Below, piece by piece: positions 33,265-42,387 of a DNA stretch of 64,000 nucleotides. The stretch covers positions 310,001-374,000 of the forward strand of contig NZ_BSTF01000003.1 in assembly GCF_030269365.1 (NCBI RefSeq). The letters are read 5' to 3'. Below the pieces are notes generated by a model. It did not search any database, was not told the DNA's origin, and was given only the letters and a program-made list of their open reading frames with translations. This DNA is from Lentzea sp. NBRC 102530. Lineage in GTDB: Bacteria > Actinomycetota > Actinomycetes > Mycobacteriales > Pseudonocardiaceae. The stretch's first letter is position 1, and the number at the start of each line of letters is the position of its first letter. Made by a program: the position numbers and the translations under genes.

Positions 33265-34557
33265 GTGGAGGTTCGCGTGTGGACGAACTGGGCTAAAACG
33301 GCGTCGTGCTCAGCGCGGATCGTCCACCCGTCCAGCACCGACGAGATCGCCGAAGCGGTCCTGTCGGGTTCCCGCGTCCGCGCGCGAGGCAGCGGTCACT
33401 CGTTCAACGACATCGCCGTCGCCTCCGACGTCGCCCTGGACCTGGACCGCTGGACCGGCATCGTCCGCGCGGACACCGAAACCGGCCTCGTGACCGTACG
33501 CTCCGGCACTCCCCTGTGGGCGTTCAACGCCGACCTGCACCGCCTCGGCCTCGCGATGCCGAACCTGGGCGACATCGACGCCCAGACCGTGGCCGGCGCC
33601 GTCTCCACCTCGACCCACGGCACCGGCGCCAAACTGGGCGTCCTCGCCACCGCGATCCACTCGCTGGAACTGGTCCTGGCCGACGGCTCGGTGGTCTCCT
33701 GTTCACGCACCGAGCGACCGGAACTGTTCAACGCCGCCCGCGTGGGCCTGGGGGCGTTGGGCGTCATCAGCACCCTGACCCTGCAGTGCGTGCCGTCGTT
33801 CGTCCTGCAGGCGTCCGAGTCCCCCGGCCGCCTCGACGCCGTGCTGGACCAGTTCGACGACCTCTGCGCCGTCGAGGACCACGTCGAGTTCCACTGGTTC
33901 ACGCACTCCGACCGCGTGATCCTCAAGCGCAACAACAGGATCACCACCCCGGCCCGCCCGCTGTCGAAGCTCCGCCAGGCCTGGGAGTACGAGGTGATGG
34001 AGAACGCCGCGTTCGGCGCCGTCACCAAGGTCGCCAAGACCTTCCCCCGCTACACCCAGCGCCTCAACGAACTCTGCGGCGCCCTCATCTCCGAGCGGTC
34101 CTATTCGGACTACTCGCACAACGTCTTCGTGACCCCGCGCCGAGTGCGCTTCGTCGAGACCGAGTTCTCGATCCCCCGCGAGACCCTGACCGACGTCCTG
34201 CGCGAACTCCGTGCCGTGGCCCGGAAACTGGACGCGCGCGACCACCTGATCGTCCCGTGCGAGGTGCGCGTCGCCCAAGCCGACGACATCTGGCTGTCCA
34301 CGGCGAACGGCCGCGACACCGCGTACATCTCGATGCACCAGGCACTCGGCATGCAGTACAAGGCGTTCTTCGACGCGTACGCGAGCATCGCGGCCTCGGT
34401 GGGCGGCCGCCCGCACTGGGGCAAGATGCACGACCTCACCGCAGACGACCTCCGCCCGCTGTACCCGCACTTCGACGACTTCCTGCGGGTGCGCGACGAG
34501 GTCGATCCGGGCAGGACGTTCACGAACGCCTACCTGGACCGGGTGCTCGGCAGTTAG
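33265..34557 (+). CDS. FAD-linked oxidoreductase of the sugar-1,4-lactone oxidase family
   Basis: A 430-residue VAO-type flavoprotein related to D-arabinono/L-gulono-1,4-lactone oxidases. RARGSGHSFND supplies the His that usually carries covalent FAD (about 46). The FAD domain continues to about residue 170 with STSTHGTG. The C-terminal signature HWGK at about 390 is typical of the lactone/alditol oxidase group. It is divergent from the aldolase-like gene across a dyad-containing promoter. Whether it is an oxidase or a dehydrogenase cannot be read from sequence. Confidence 0.92.
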   Translation: MEVRVWTNWAKTASCSARIVHPSSTDEIAEAVLSGSRVRARGSGHSFNDIAVASDVALDLDRWTGIVRADTETGLVTVRSGTPLWAFNADLHRLGLAMPNLGDIDAQTVAGAVSTSTHGTGAKLGVLATAIHSLELVLADGSVVSCSRTERPELFNAARVGLGALGVISTLTLQCVPSFVLQASESPGRLDAVLDQFDDLCAVEDHVEFHWFTHSDRVILKRNNRITTPARPLSKLRQAWEYEVMENAAFGAVTKVAKTFPRYTQRLNELCGALISERSYSDYSHNVFVTPRRVRFVETEFSIPRETLTDVLRELRAVARKLDARDHLIVPCEVRVAQADDIWLSTANGRDTAYISMHQALGMQYKAFFDAYASIAASVGGRPHWGKMHDLTADDLRPLYPHFDDFLRVRDEVDPGRTFTNAYLDRVLGS

Positions 34558-35207
34558 AAGGCGCGGACCGCCTCGGCGATCGGCGTCTCGCCGTTCACCA
34601 GCTCGATCGTCTTGCCGATCGTGTTGCGAGCCTCCGGCAACTCCGCCAGCACGGCAGCGACATCGGCACGAGTGACCGGCGACCGAGGCAACCGCGGCGC
34701 GCCCAAAGTGACCAGCCCAGTCCCCGGATCGTTCACCAGCGGACCGGGCCGCAGGATCGTCCAATCCAGATCCCGCGACTTCAAGTCCTCCTCAGCCAGC
34801 TTCTTGGCCTTGAGGTACACCGCGAACTCAGGATCCACCTCGGGCGAGTCGGCAGCCTCGATCCCGACCGTCGACACCTGGACGAACCGCCGCACCCCGG
34901 CCTCCACGCAGGCAGAGGCGAAGAGCGCAGCGGCTCCGTAGTCCACGGTGTCCTTCCGGGCGGCACCGGATCCAGCGCCTGCACCAGCGGCGAACACGGC
35001 CGCATCAGCACCGTTCAAATACTCGGCGACCGAGTCCAGCGAAGCGGACTCCAGGTCGCACAGAACCGGAACGGCTCCGGCTTCTTGCACGTCAGCGAAG
35101 TGATCGGGGTTTCGGACCAGTGCGGTGGCGGCGTGTCCACGGGTGGCCAGCTGCTGCTCGAGAAGCAGCGCGATCTGCCCGTGTCCACCGGCTATGACTA
35201 CTCGCAT
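34554..35207 (-). CDS. NAD(P)-binding atypical SDR (NAD(P)H-binding protein)
   Basis: A 217-residue Rossmann-fold protein. The glycine motif is VIAGGHGQIALLL at the N-terminus, followed by VQVSTVGIE and WTILRPGPL, typical of YwnB/NmrA-like atypical SDRs that lack the YxxxK pair. ATG 35207. It overlaps the convergent flavoprotein gene by 4 nt and follows the gene at 35222 by 14 nt. It may act as a redox sensor or reductase. Confidence 0.9.
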   Translation of the reverse strand: MRVVIAGGHGQIALLLEQQLATRGHAATALVRNPDHFADVQEAGAVPVLCDLESASLDSVAEYLNGADAAVFAAGAGAGSGAARKDTVDYGAAALFASACVEAGVRRFVQVSTVGIEAADSPEVDPEFAVYLKAKKLAEEDLKSRDLDWTILRPGPLVNDPGTGLVTLGAPRLPRSPVTRADVAAVLAELPEARNTIGKTIELVNGETPIAEAVRAF

Positions 35208-35221
35208 GGACCGACCGTAGA

Positions 35222-35839
35222 TCAGGACGCGGTGGCGAGCACCTGCTCGTAGACGAGCTCGTTGACCCAGCGGGTGATGGCGGTGTCCTCGGCGGGCACC
35301 AGTTCCTGGCGGCCCGAGACGTCGACCGAGAGGTCCTTCTCGTCGTCGGCCAGCAGCACGGAGACGCCGTAGCGGCGGACTCGCGGCAGGCAGTTCGCCA
35401 GGTAGTCGTGCGAGAAGGCGACCGACTCGGGGAGGACGACCGCGGCGTTGCCGTAGCGGGCGAAGGGGACGGCGGACGCGAGCGCGGTGCGCCAGTGGCG
35501 GGCGACGGCGAGGACGCCGACGATGCGCACGGCGGCCGGCGGGACGCGGCCTTCCATCTCCGGCCACACCCAGGTGGAGACGGTGGTCTTGTCGGCTTCG
35601 GGGGCCGCACCGACGCAGACGCGCTCGGCGTGGGCGTCGGCCAGGAGCTCGGCCACCACGACGACCTTGCGGCCCATCAGGACCATCTCCGGGAGAACGA
35701 CTCCGTGCCAGCCGAGGCGGATCGCCGCAGCGGCTGCCAACTCCTCGACGGACGCGGGCAGTTCCGGAACCGGGACCGGGGTGGTCGACAGTCCGTTCGA
35801 GCTGTCGAGTGCCGCGATCCTTGCTGGGGTGCTGCTCAC
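35222..35839 (-). CDS. Hypothetical protein
   Basis: A 205-residue soluble protein with Ala/Val-rich hydrophobic strands (RKVVVVAELLADAHAERVCV) but no clear membrane helix or catalytic motif. The GTG start is preceded by GAGGAGG, a strong ribosome site. It is upstream of the NAD(P)-binding gene and probably cotranscribed with it. Not recognised. Confidence 0.75.
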   Translation of the reverse strand: MSSTPARIAALDSSNGLSTTPVPVPELPASVEELAAAAAIRLGWHGVVLPEMVLMGRKVVVVAELLADAHAERVCVGAAPEADKTTVSTWVWPEMEGRVPPAAVRIVGVLAVARHWRTALASAVPFARYGNAAVVLPESVAFSHDYLANCLPRVRRYGVSVLLADDEKDLSVDVSGRQELVPAEDTAITRWVNELVYEQVLATAS

Positions 35840-36154
35840 GCCAGTGCCTCCTCGTCACCCGCGGCGGGAGATCCGCCGCGTTTCGACTCGTGCTCTGGAT
35901 AAGAATTAGCAGGAAGCCCGCGGCCCGCCCCCAGGTCAGCGCACCCCCTGCGATCGACGGCGCCGACCGGTCGGTGACCGGTCGAAGAGTGGTGCGGCGA
36001 GTTCGGTCCTACGGTGCTGCCGTCTGGGTGACGTTAATCCGTATGGACGCACCAAAAGACCTGCTCAGGGTGTGTGCGTCAGGCGTGGCGGGAAAAATCC
36101 GCCGAGCGGTGCCGGTCACCGTCCGCCGACCGTTCACCGCTCCAGAACGACCAC
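35840..36154. other. Intergenic region with tandem GACCGGTC palindromes
   Basis: No supported gene. Two copies of the perfect 8-bp palindrome GACCGGTC occur 3 bp apart at 35965-35972 and 35976-35983. They are about 130 bp upstream of the start of the 35222-35839 gene and could be an operator. Related GCCGACCG sequences occur further right. Confidence 0.45.
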
Positions 36155-36940
36155 CTACATGATGATCACTGTCTTACCGTGGCTGTGACCTGCGAAAACA
36201 TCCACGGCCTCGCGCAACGGCACGCGCCGGGCGATCGGTACTTCGAGGTCGCCCGCCTGGACCATGGACGCCAAGCGCACCAACGTCTCCCGCGAGCCCT
36301 TCATGCTGAAGTTCTGCGCTTTGTCAGCGGAAACGAAGTTGGTGTTGAACGCCAACGGCGCGTAGCGCGCGTTCGCCTCGAACGACGAACGGTCGGCGCT
36401 CACGAGGTCGATCAGAGCGTCGGCCTCCACGAGAGAATCGCCACGGCCGATCGGGATCACCTTCTTGCCGGCCGCCCGCGCGATCTGGACGGCGAACGAC
36501 CCCACACCACCCGTCGCTCCGACGATCAGGACGGATTCCGCGGCGCCGAGCGACTCGACCAACTGCAACGCCGTCATGCCGGCCGTCGGCAGTGCGGCGG
36601 CGACGGCGGGATCGAGCTCTTCCGGCAGCGGCGCCAACGCGTTGCCGACCGGAACTGTGACGTACTCGGCGTAGGTGCCGCGGCCGACCGGCCGGTGGAA
36701 GAACGTCCCGAAGACCCGCTCGCCCGATCCTTCGACCTCACCGGCGCCGTCGGTGCCGGGAACCAGCGGGAAGAGGTGCTCTCCGGAGTCGCGCAGCATC
36801 CCGTCGACGACCTTGCGGTCGAACGGGTTCACGCTCGCCGCCAGCAACCGCACCTTGAGCTCGCCCGCGCCCACCTCAGGTTCGGGCAGCTCGACGAGCT
36901 CGAGCCCGGCTCCGAATTCCGCAGCAGCTACCGCCCACAT
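36155..36940 (-). CDS. Short zinc-type alcohol dehydrogenase/quinone oxidoreductase-like protein
   Basis: A 261-residue MDR-family protein. The N-terminal GroES-like half is normal (VNPFDRKVVDG, VPGTDGAGEVEG), and the NADPH motif VGATGGVGSFAVQIAR is present at about 150. Family members usually have 310-330 residues. Here the segment after the first half of the Rossmann fold is shortened, going from IPIGRGDSLVEAD almost directly to the C-terminal part. ATG 36940 has GGAGG upstream. It may be an active variant or a degraded copy. Confidence 0.82.
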   Translation of the reverse strand: MWAVAAAEFGAGLELVELPEPEVGAGELKVRLLAASVNPFDRKVVDGMLRDSGEHLFPLVPGTDGAGEVEGSGERVFGTFFHRPVGRGTYAEYVTVPVGNALAPLPEELDPAVAAALPTAGMTALQLVESLGAAESVLIVGATGGVGSFAVQIARAAGKKVIPIGRGDSLVEADALIDLVSADRSSFEANARYAPLAFNTNFVSADKAQNFSMKGSRETLVRLASMVQAGDLEVPIARRVPLREAVDVFAGHSHGKTVIIM

Positions 36941-37468
36941 CTCATTCCTCCGCAGCACCGGCACCACTTCCGAACGCGGTCACCAACCTAACATTTGCCC
37001 GCTCGCACCAGACCTGCCGAATTCGGACATGCGATTCACCGGAAAATCGACGCTCAATTCCTGCGCGCGACCTTTCCGCTGCGCAGCGACCGCTGCCACG
37101 GCCTTGCAGCGCACGGATGTCCACCTGCCCGGCGCCGCCGCGCAGCCGCTCGAGGCCAGCCGCTCCGCCGACGCCTGACGCCGCCGCGCCGTTCCCGGTG
37201 GTCGCGCTGTTCCACGACGACTTCGAGAAAATCATCGATTCTGGATTCAAGTCCGTGAATCCGATGATTCCGAGCATCGGAAGACGATCAAGCGACTGAG
37301 CCTCGAGCCGGCCGGAGCTCGTTCGGGCCCGCTGCAGGTTCCGGAACGCGACGGGGGCCGGTCCGCGCCGGACATCGGCCGGCGCTGTCGCCCACATGCC
37401 GACCCCCCGAACGAGTGACAGACATCACCCGGTGGATCAAGGAATCCGATACTGCCGATCAACGAAAG
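36941..37468. other. Gene-poor stretch between the oxidoreductase and tRNA-Leu
   Basis: No convincing gene in about 530 bases. The plus-strand frame at about 37117-37299 ends in a protein-like piece (FPVVALFHDDFEKIIDSGFK) that could be a gene remnant, but it has no good start or homologue I recognise. The left end must hold the promoter of the minus-strand oxidoreductase. Confidence 0.4.
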
Positions 37469-37498
37469 AACCCCCCTCGCGATTCCGCGAGGGGGGTT
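37469..37498 (-). terminator. Terminator downstream of tRNA-Leu
   Basis: Perfect 13-bp stem AACCCCCCTCGCG/CGCGAGGGGGGTT with loop ATTC. On the minus strand it is followed by TTCTTTCGTT, so it terminates the tRNA-Leu transcript. Confidence 0.85.
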
Positions 37499-37513
37499 CC
37501 ATCTGTCTTTCGA

Positions 37514-37596
37514 TGGGCAAGGGGGGAGTTGAACCCCCACGTCCTTTCGGACACACGGACCTGAACCGTGCGCGTCTGCCATTCCGCCACTTGCCC
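37514..37596 (-). tRNA. tRNA-Leu (anticodon CAG)
   Basis: An 83-nt tRNA on the minus strand. The acceptor stem is GGGCAAG/CTTGCCC with discriminator A. The anticodon stem ACGG/CCGT encloses TTCAGGT, giving CAG. A variable arm TGTCCGAAAGGACG typical of class II tRNAs and a T arm GGGGG-TTCAACT-CCCCC are present. CCA is not encoded. It sits before fhaA, as leuT does near fhaA in mycobacteria. Confidence 0.96.
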
Positions 37597-37714
37597 CTGG
37601 AGACGTTGGAAACACTAGCACGCGTCCAAACCAGCTTCCTAATCGCCCCCCTGTAAGCGTCGTCGTACCCGGATACGATCGGGGTGGGAGCCCGTCCGCG
37701 TGGAAGGAGTCGAC

Positions 37715-38965
37715 ATGGGCCTGCAACGCTTCGAGCGCAAGCTCGAGGGCCTCGTCGGCAACACCTTCGCGCGGGTGTTCGGCGGCAGCGTCGTGCCCCA
37801 AGAGGTGGCACAGGCACTGCAACGGGAGGGTGACGGCAACATCCGCGAGCTCGCGGGTGGCAGACTGCTAGCCCCCAACCACTACAAGGTGCTCCTCGGA
37901 CCTCAGGACCACGAACGTCTTGCGGGCGACGAGCAGGATGAACTACGCATCACACAGCTTCTCGCAGAGGGCCTGCGAGAGCACCTGGCCGAGTCCGGAT
38001 GGGATACCTATGGTGACGTCGTAGTCTCCCTGGAGCGCTCCGAGGCGCTGCACACCGGACAGTTCCGAACCAGCTCGTCCGTCGACCCCGACGTGAAAGC
38101 GGCCAGCCGACGGTCAGCACAACCTCGCACCGCAGGAGACCGACCCATGAGCCAGCCACCCGGCTACGGACAAGGACAGGGCCAGCCCGCCCAGGACCCT
38201 TATGGTCAGGGCGGCTACGGCCAGCAGGGCTACGACCAGCAGGGCTACGGCCAGCAGCAAGGCGGCTACGGCCAGGACCAGGGCTACGGCCAGCAAGGCG
38301 GCTACGGCCAGGACCAGGGTTACGGCCAGCAGCAGGGCTACGGCCAGCAGGGCTACGACCAGGGATATGGCGGCGGCCAGCAGGGCGGCGGCTACGACCA
38401 GGGTTACGGCCAGCAGCAGCAGGGCTACGACCAGGGCTACGGCGGCGGCCAGCAGCAGGGCTACGGCCAGGACCAGGGTTACGGCCAGCAGCAGGGCTAC
38501 GGCCAGCAGGGCTACGACCAGGGTTACGGCGGCGGCCAGCAGGGCGGCTACGACCAGGGTTACGGCCAGCAGCAGGGCGGCGGCTACGACCAGGGTTACG
38601 GCCAGCAAGGTGGCTACGACCAGGGCTACAACCAGGGCGGATACGCCCCGCCGGCCACCCAGGGCGGCAACCGTCAGCTCAACGCGACGCTGCACCTCGA
38701 CGACGGATCGAACCGCACGTACAACCTGAAGCAGGGTGGAAACGTCGTAGGACGTGGGCAGGAAGCCGACTTCCGCCTCCCGGACACGGGTGTCTCCAGG
38801 CGCCACCTGGAAATCTCCTGGGACGGGCAGAATGCGATGCTCGCTGATCTCGGTTCGACGAACGGCACCACGGTGAACGGGACGCCAGTGCAGACTTGGC
38901 AGCTCGCGGAAGGCGACGTCGTCCGCATCGGCCACTCTTCTCTGGTCTTCCGCACCGCGGGCTAG
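37715..38965 (+). CDS. fhaA: FhaA: DUF3662 + Gln/Gly/Tyr repeat linker + FHA domain
   Basis: A 416-residue adaptor of the cell-wall kinase system. Residues 1 to about 125 form the FhaA N-terminal DUF3662 domain ([20 protein letters not shown]). Residues about 148-312 are an unusual low-complexity run of [10 protein letters not shown] repeats. The C-terminal FHA domain (about 330-415) binds phospho-threonine, with [20 protein letters not shown] and STNGT. FhaA partners include MviN/MurJ-type proteins phosphorylated by PknB. ATG 37715 has GGAAGGAG 5 nt upstream. It is the first gene of the fhaA-pknB operon. Confidence 0.95.
   Translation: MGLQRFERKLEGLVGNTFARVFGGSVVPQEVAQALQREGDGNIRELAGGRLLAPNHYKVLLGPQDHERLAGDEQDELRITQLLAEGLREHLAESGWDTYGDVVVSLERSEALHTGQFRTSSSVDPDVKAASRRSAQPRTAGDRPMSQPPGYGQGQGQPAQDPYGQGGYGQQGYDQQGYGQQQGGYGQDQGYGQQGGYGQDQGYGQQQGYGQQGYDQGYGGGQQGGGYDQGYGQQQQGYDQGYGGGQQQGYGQDQGYGQQQGYGQQGYDQGYGGGQQGGYDQGYGQQQGGGYDQGYGQQGGYDQGYNQGGYAPPATQGGNRQLNATLHLDDGSNRTYNLKQGGNVVGRGQEADFRLPDTGVSRRHLEISWDGQNAMLADLGSTNGTTVNGTPVQTWQLAEGDVVRIGHSSLVFRTAG
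38211..38650 (+). repeat. In-frame [10 protein letters not shown] tandem repeat tract in fhaA
   Basis: About 440 bp of imperfect, roughly 12-30-bp units built from GGCTACGGCCAGCAG-type words, encoding Gly-Tyr-Gly-Gln-Gln and Gly-Tyr-Asp-Gln-Gly. Unit number is likely to vary between strains by slippage or recombination. Confidence 0.85.
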
Positions 38966-39016
38966 TGGTCGATACGGGCATCGGTAAGCAACTCAAGGCA
39001 GGAGCGGTTACAACCG

Positions 39017-39478
39017 GTGCAAGAGCTGGTGATGCAGCTGACCAGAGCGGGCTTTCTCGTGCTCCTCTGGCTCTTTGTGCTGGCCGCCCTACGTGTGGTC
39101 CGCTCTGATCTATACGCAGCCTCAGGGCTCCGGGCGTCAGGTCTGCCCGGATTCCGGAGGTCCGAGAAGTCGGCGAGGGGAAGCAAGGCACCTCGGCAAC
39201 TCGTGGTCACCCACGGGGCGCTGACGGGCACCCGCATCTCACTCGACGGCAGGCCGATCCTGATCGGCCGCGCTGACGACTCCACCCTCGTCCTGGACGA
39301 CGACTTCGCGTCGACCAGGCACGCGCGGCTGTCCATGCGCGGTACCGACTGGTACGTGGAGGACCTCGGCTCCACGAACGGCACCTACCTGGACCGAGCC
39401 AAGGTCACCGCACCCCTGCGCGTACCTCTCGGCACCCCGATCCGCATTGGCAAAACGGTGATCGAGCTGCGCTCATGA
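39017..39478 (+). CDS. fhaB: FhaB (FipA): membrane-anchored FHA protein
   Basis: A 153-residue protein with an N-terminal membrane helix (about 7-28) and a C-terminal FHA domain (about 62-150) containing GRADDSTLVLDDDFASTRHA and STNGTY. The GTG 39017 start gives MQELVMQLTRAGF, matching the N-terminus of mycobacterial FhaB as I remember it. The segment LVVTHGALTGTRI corresponds to the kinase-target region before the FHA domain. It connects kinase signalling to division. Its stop overlaps pstP by 4 nt. Confidence 0.95.
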   Translation: MQELVMQLTRAGFLVLLWLFVLAALRVVRSDLYAASGLRASGLPGFRRSEKSARGSKAPRQLVVTHGALTGTRISLDGRPILIGRADDSTLVLDDDFASTRHARLSMRGTDWYVEDLGSTNGTYLDRAKVTAPLRVPLGTPIRIGKTVIELRS

Positions 39479-40911
39479 CCTTGGTTCTTCGATACGCGGC
39501 CCGCAGCGACAGGGGCCTGGTTCGTTCCAACAACCAGGACTCCGTGTACGCGGGCCCCCGCCTGCTCGCAGTCGCCGACGGCATGGGTGGCCACGCCGCC
39601 GGTGAGGTCGCGAGCAAGGTGGTCATCGCCTCGCTGGCCCACGTCGACGACGACGAGCCCGGCGACGACCTCCTCGGCAAGCTGCGCGACGCGGTCGCGA
39701 GTGGCAACGGCGCCATCTCCGAGCTCGTGACGAGCGACCCGGACCTGGAGGGCATGGGCACCACGCTCACGGCCATCCTGTTCGCGGGCAACCGCCTCGG
39801 GCTCGTGCACATCGGCGACTCGCGCGCGTACCTCCTGAGGGAGGGGTCCTTCGCGCAGATCACGCACGACGACACGTTCGTCCAGTCGTTGATCGACGAG
39901 GGCCGGATCACGCCGGACGAGGCCGCCACGCACCCGCAACGCTCGTTGCTGCTGCGCGCCCTCACCGGACACGACTTCGAGCCCAGTCTCACGGTGCGCG
40001 AGGCGCGCTCCGGTGACCGGTTCCTGCTCTGCTCGGACGGTCTGTCCGGTGTCGTGAGCCTGGAGACGCTCGACGAGGCGATCCGCATCCCCGACCCGCA
40101 GGCCTGCGCGGACCGGATGATCGAGCTGGCGCTCAAGGGCGGCGGTCCCGACAACGTCACGGTGATCGTGGCGGACGTCGAGGACGTCGACTTCGGCGAC
40201 AACTACCCGATCGTCGGGGGCGCGGCCGGTGACGGCAGCGACCAGCACGACACTCCCCCGGACTCGGCGGCTTCGCGGGCGGCGACGCTCACGCAGCAGC
40301 GTCCGCCCATGCCGCAGCGCATGGACGCACCGCCGCCGCCTCCGCCGGACCCCAAGCGCAAGAAGCGCAACGCCATCAAGGCGTTCGCGATCATCTTCGT
40401 GCTGCTGCTGCTCACGGCGGTCGTCGCGGTCGGCGGCAAGCTGTGGATCAACACGCAGTACTACGTCGGCGCCACCGAGGACGGTCAGGTCGCGATCTTC
40501 CGCGGCCTCAACGGTTCGGTGCTCGGCTTCAAGCTGTCGTCCAAGGTCGAGGACTCGTGCCCGCCCGGTTCCACGGGCTGCACCCCGATCACGCTGAAGG
40601 ACCTGCAGGAAGCCGGCCGCACGACGATCACCGCGGGCATCCGCAGCGACAACGGCCTCGACGGCGCGCGCGCCGCGGTCCGGTTGCTGCGCACCGAGCA
40701 CCTGCTGCCGCTGTGCAAGGACACCTCGTCGACGTCGACCACCCCGTCGACGCCCTCGACGACGCCGTCCACCCCGAGCAGCACGCCGCCGACCTCCGGC
40801 ACCGGCACGCCGCCCGCCAACGGTTCGGGCGCACCGCAGACCGGTACCTCGGAGCCTTCACTCACCCCGTCCCAGCAGCAGGTCGGTGTGGAATGCCGGG
40901 AGGGTCCGTAG
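39475..40911 (+). CDS. pstP: PstP: PP2C-family Ser/Thr protein phosphatase
   Basis: A 478-residue phosphatase that reverses PknA/PknB phosphorylation. The cytoplasmic PP2C domain (about 1-240) has the metal-binding motifs NNQDS, VADGMGGHAAGE, HIGDSRAYLLR and GGPDNVT. A juxtamembrane Pro-rich segment precedes one membrane helix at about 305-325, and a Thr/Ser/Pro-rich outside tail ends the protein. It sits in its usual place between fhaB and rodA, with 4-nt coupling to fhaB. Confidence 0.97.
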   Translation: MTLVLRYAARSDRGLVRSNNQDSVYAGPRLLAVADGMGGHAAGEVASKVVIASLAHVDDDEPGDDLLGKLRDAVASGNGAISELVTSDPDLEGMGTTLTAILFAGNRLGLVHIGDSRAYLLREGSFAQITHDDTFVQSLIDEGRITPDEAATHPQRSLLLRALTGHDFEPSLTVREARSGDRFLLCSDGLSGVVSLETLDEAIRIPDPQACADRMIELALKGGGPDNVTVIVADVEDVDFGDNYPIVGGAAGDGSDQHDTPPDSAASRAATLTQQRPPMPQRMDAPPPPPPDPKRKKRNAIKAFAIIFVLLLLTAVVAVGGKLWINTQYYVGATEDGQVAIFRGLNGSVLGFKLSSKVEDSCPPGSTGCTPITLKDLQEAGRTTITAGIRSDNGLDGARAAVRLLRTEHLLPLCKDTSSTSTTPSTPSTTPSTPSSTPPTSGTGTPPANGSGAPQTGTSEPSLTPSQQQVGVECREGP

Positions 40912-40914
40912 TTG

Positions 40915-42387
40915 ATGGGCTCGCCCGCCCCCACCGGGGAAGGCTCACCAGGCGCGTCGGTGGCGACGAGCACGTCGCCAGGGCTGAAGGCGCCGACGCG
41001 ACGCGGCACCGAACTGGTGATGCTGTCGTTCGCCGCCGGTCTCGTGACGCTGGCGCTGATCCTCGTCGAACTGAACCAGGAACGCTCGCTGAGCCTGCGG
41101 ATCCTCTACCTGGGTCTCGCCTACCTGGCTCTGTTCGCGTGCGCGCACCTCGCCGTCCGCAGGTGGGCGCCGTACGCCGACCCGGCGATCCTGCCGTGCG
41201 TCGCGTTGCTCAACGGGCTCGGGCTGGTGGTCATCCACCGGATCGACCTCGCCATGGAGGGCACCGTCTTCCTGGACGGCTCGACGTGGGACCCGGTGGC
41301 GTTCAAGCAGGTCATCTGGACCGCCATCGGGTTGTTGCTGTTCGCGGCGACGCTCAAGTTCCTGCCGGACCACCGCATGCTCGCGCGGTTCGGCTACACG
41401 TTCGGCCTCGTCGGTCTCGTCGCGCTGATGCTCCCCGGTGTGCTGCCGGGCTTCATCGCGCCCGAGATCAACGGCGCGAAGATCTGGCTGCGCCTCGGCC
41501 CGTTGTCGATCCAGCCCGGTGAGTTCGCCAAGATCCTGCTGATGGTCTTCTTCGCCGCCTTCCTGGTGTCGAAGCGGGACCTGTTCACCGTGGCGGGCCG
41601 CCGGTTCCTCGGCATGGACCTGCCCCGCGCCCGCGACCTCGGCCCGCTGTTCGCGGCCTGGGGCGTCACGGTCGCGGTCATGGTGCTGCAGAAGGACCTC
41701 GGTTCCTCGCTGCTGTTCTTCGGCATCGTGCTGGTGCTGCTCTACATCGCCACCGAACGCGCGGCGTGGGTCGTGCTCGGGCTCGGCCTGTTCTCCGGCG
41801 GCGCGATCATCGCGTGGAAGCTCTTCAACCACGTCCAGCAGCGCGTGGCGAACTGGCAGGACCCGATCGCCCGCTACGAGGTCATCGGCGGCGGCTACCA
41901 GATCTCCCAGTCGCTGTTCGGTCTCGCGACCGGCGGCATCGGCGGTGCCGGGCTCGGCGCCGGCCGACCGGAGATGATCCCCGAGGCCAACACCGACTTC
42001 ATCACCGCCGTCATCGGTGAAGAGCTCGGGTTCGTCGGCTTCGCGGCCCTGCTGCTGATCTACATGGTCTTCGCGTTGCGCGGCCTGCGCGGTGCGATCT
42101 CCGTGCGCGACAGCTTCGGCAAGCTCCTGGGCGGCGGTCTCGCGTTCGCGGTCTGCTTCCAGGTGTTCATCGTCGTCGGCGGTGTCACGAAGCTGATCCC
42201 GATGACGGGTATCACCGCGCCGTTCCTGTCCTACGGCGGTTCGTCGCTGCTCGCGAACTACATCCTGGTCGCGTTGCTACTGCGAATTTCTGCGGCGGCG
42301 AGGGCCCCGCAGCGGGTCGCGAAGCCGAAACCGCAACAACCGGCTATCGCCGACCAGCACACTGTGATGGTGGAGCGTCCCAAATGA
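40915..42387 (+). CDS. rodA: RodA/FtsW-family peptidoglycan polymerase
   Basis: A 490-residue SEDS protein with about 12 helices that polymerises lipid II during elongation or sporulation. SEDS features include NGAKIWLRLGPLSIQPGEFAK and EANTDFITAVIGEELGF, with FLSYGGSS near the end. ATG 40915 is 3 nt after the pstP stop; GGGAGGG lies upstream. The start of pbpA overlaps its stop, matching its function as a pair with that transpeptidase. Confidence 0.96.
   Translation: MGSPAPTGEGSPGASVATSTSPGLKAPTRRGTELVMLSFAAGLVTLALILVELNQERSLSLRILYLGLAYLALFACAHLAVRRWAPYADPAILPCVALLNGLGLVVIHRIDLAMEGTVFLDGSTWDPVAFKQVIWTAIGLLLFAATLKFLPDHRMLARFGYTFGLVGLVALMLPGVLPGFIAPEINGAKIWLRLGPLSIQPGEFAKILLMVFFAAFLVSKRDLFTVAGRRFLGMDLPRARDLGPLFAAWGVTVAVMVLQKDLGSSLLFFGIVLVLLYIATERAAWVVLGLGLFSGGAIIAWKLFNHVQQRVANWQDPIARYEVIGGGYQISQSLFGLATGGIGGAGLGAGRPEMIPEANTDFITAVIGEELGFVGFAALLLIYMVFALRGLRGAISVRDSFGKLLGGGLAFAVCFQVFIVVGGVTKLIPMTGITAPFLSYGGSSLLANYILVALLLRISAAARAPQRVAKPKPQQPAIADQHTVMVERPK

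Noticed and set aside
38211-38650. CRISPR-like regular repeats
   Set aside because: Units are in frame with fhaA, contiguous without unique spacers, and encode [10 protein letters not shown]. There are no cas genes.
40229-41522. Arg-rich plus-strand frames overlapping pstP and rodA
   Set aside because: They are out-of-frame translations of the conserved phosphatase and SEDS genes.
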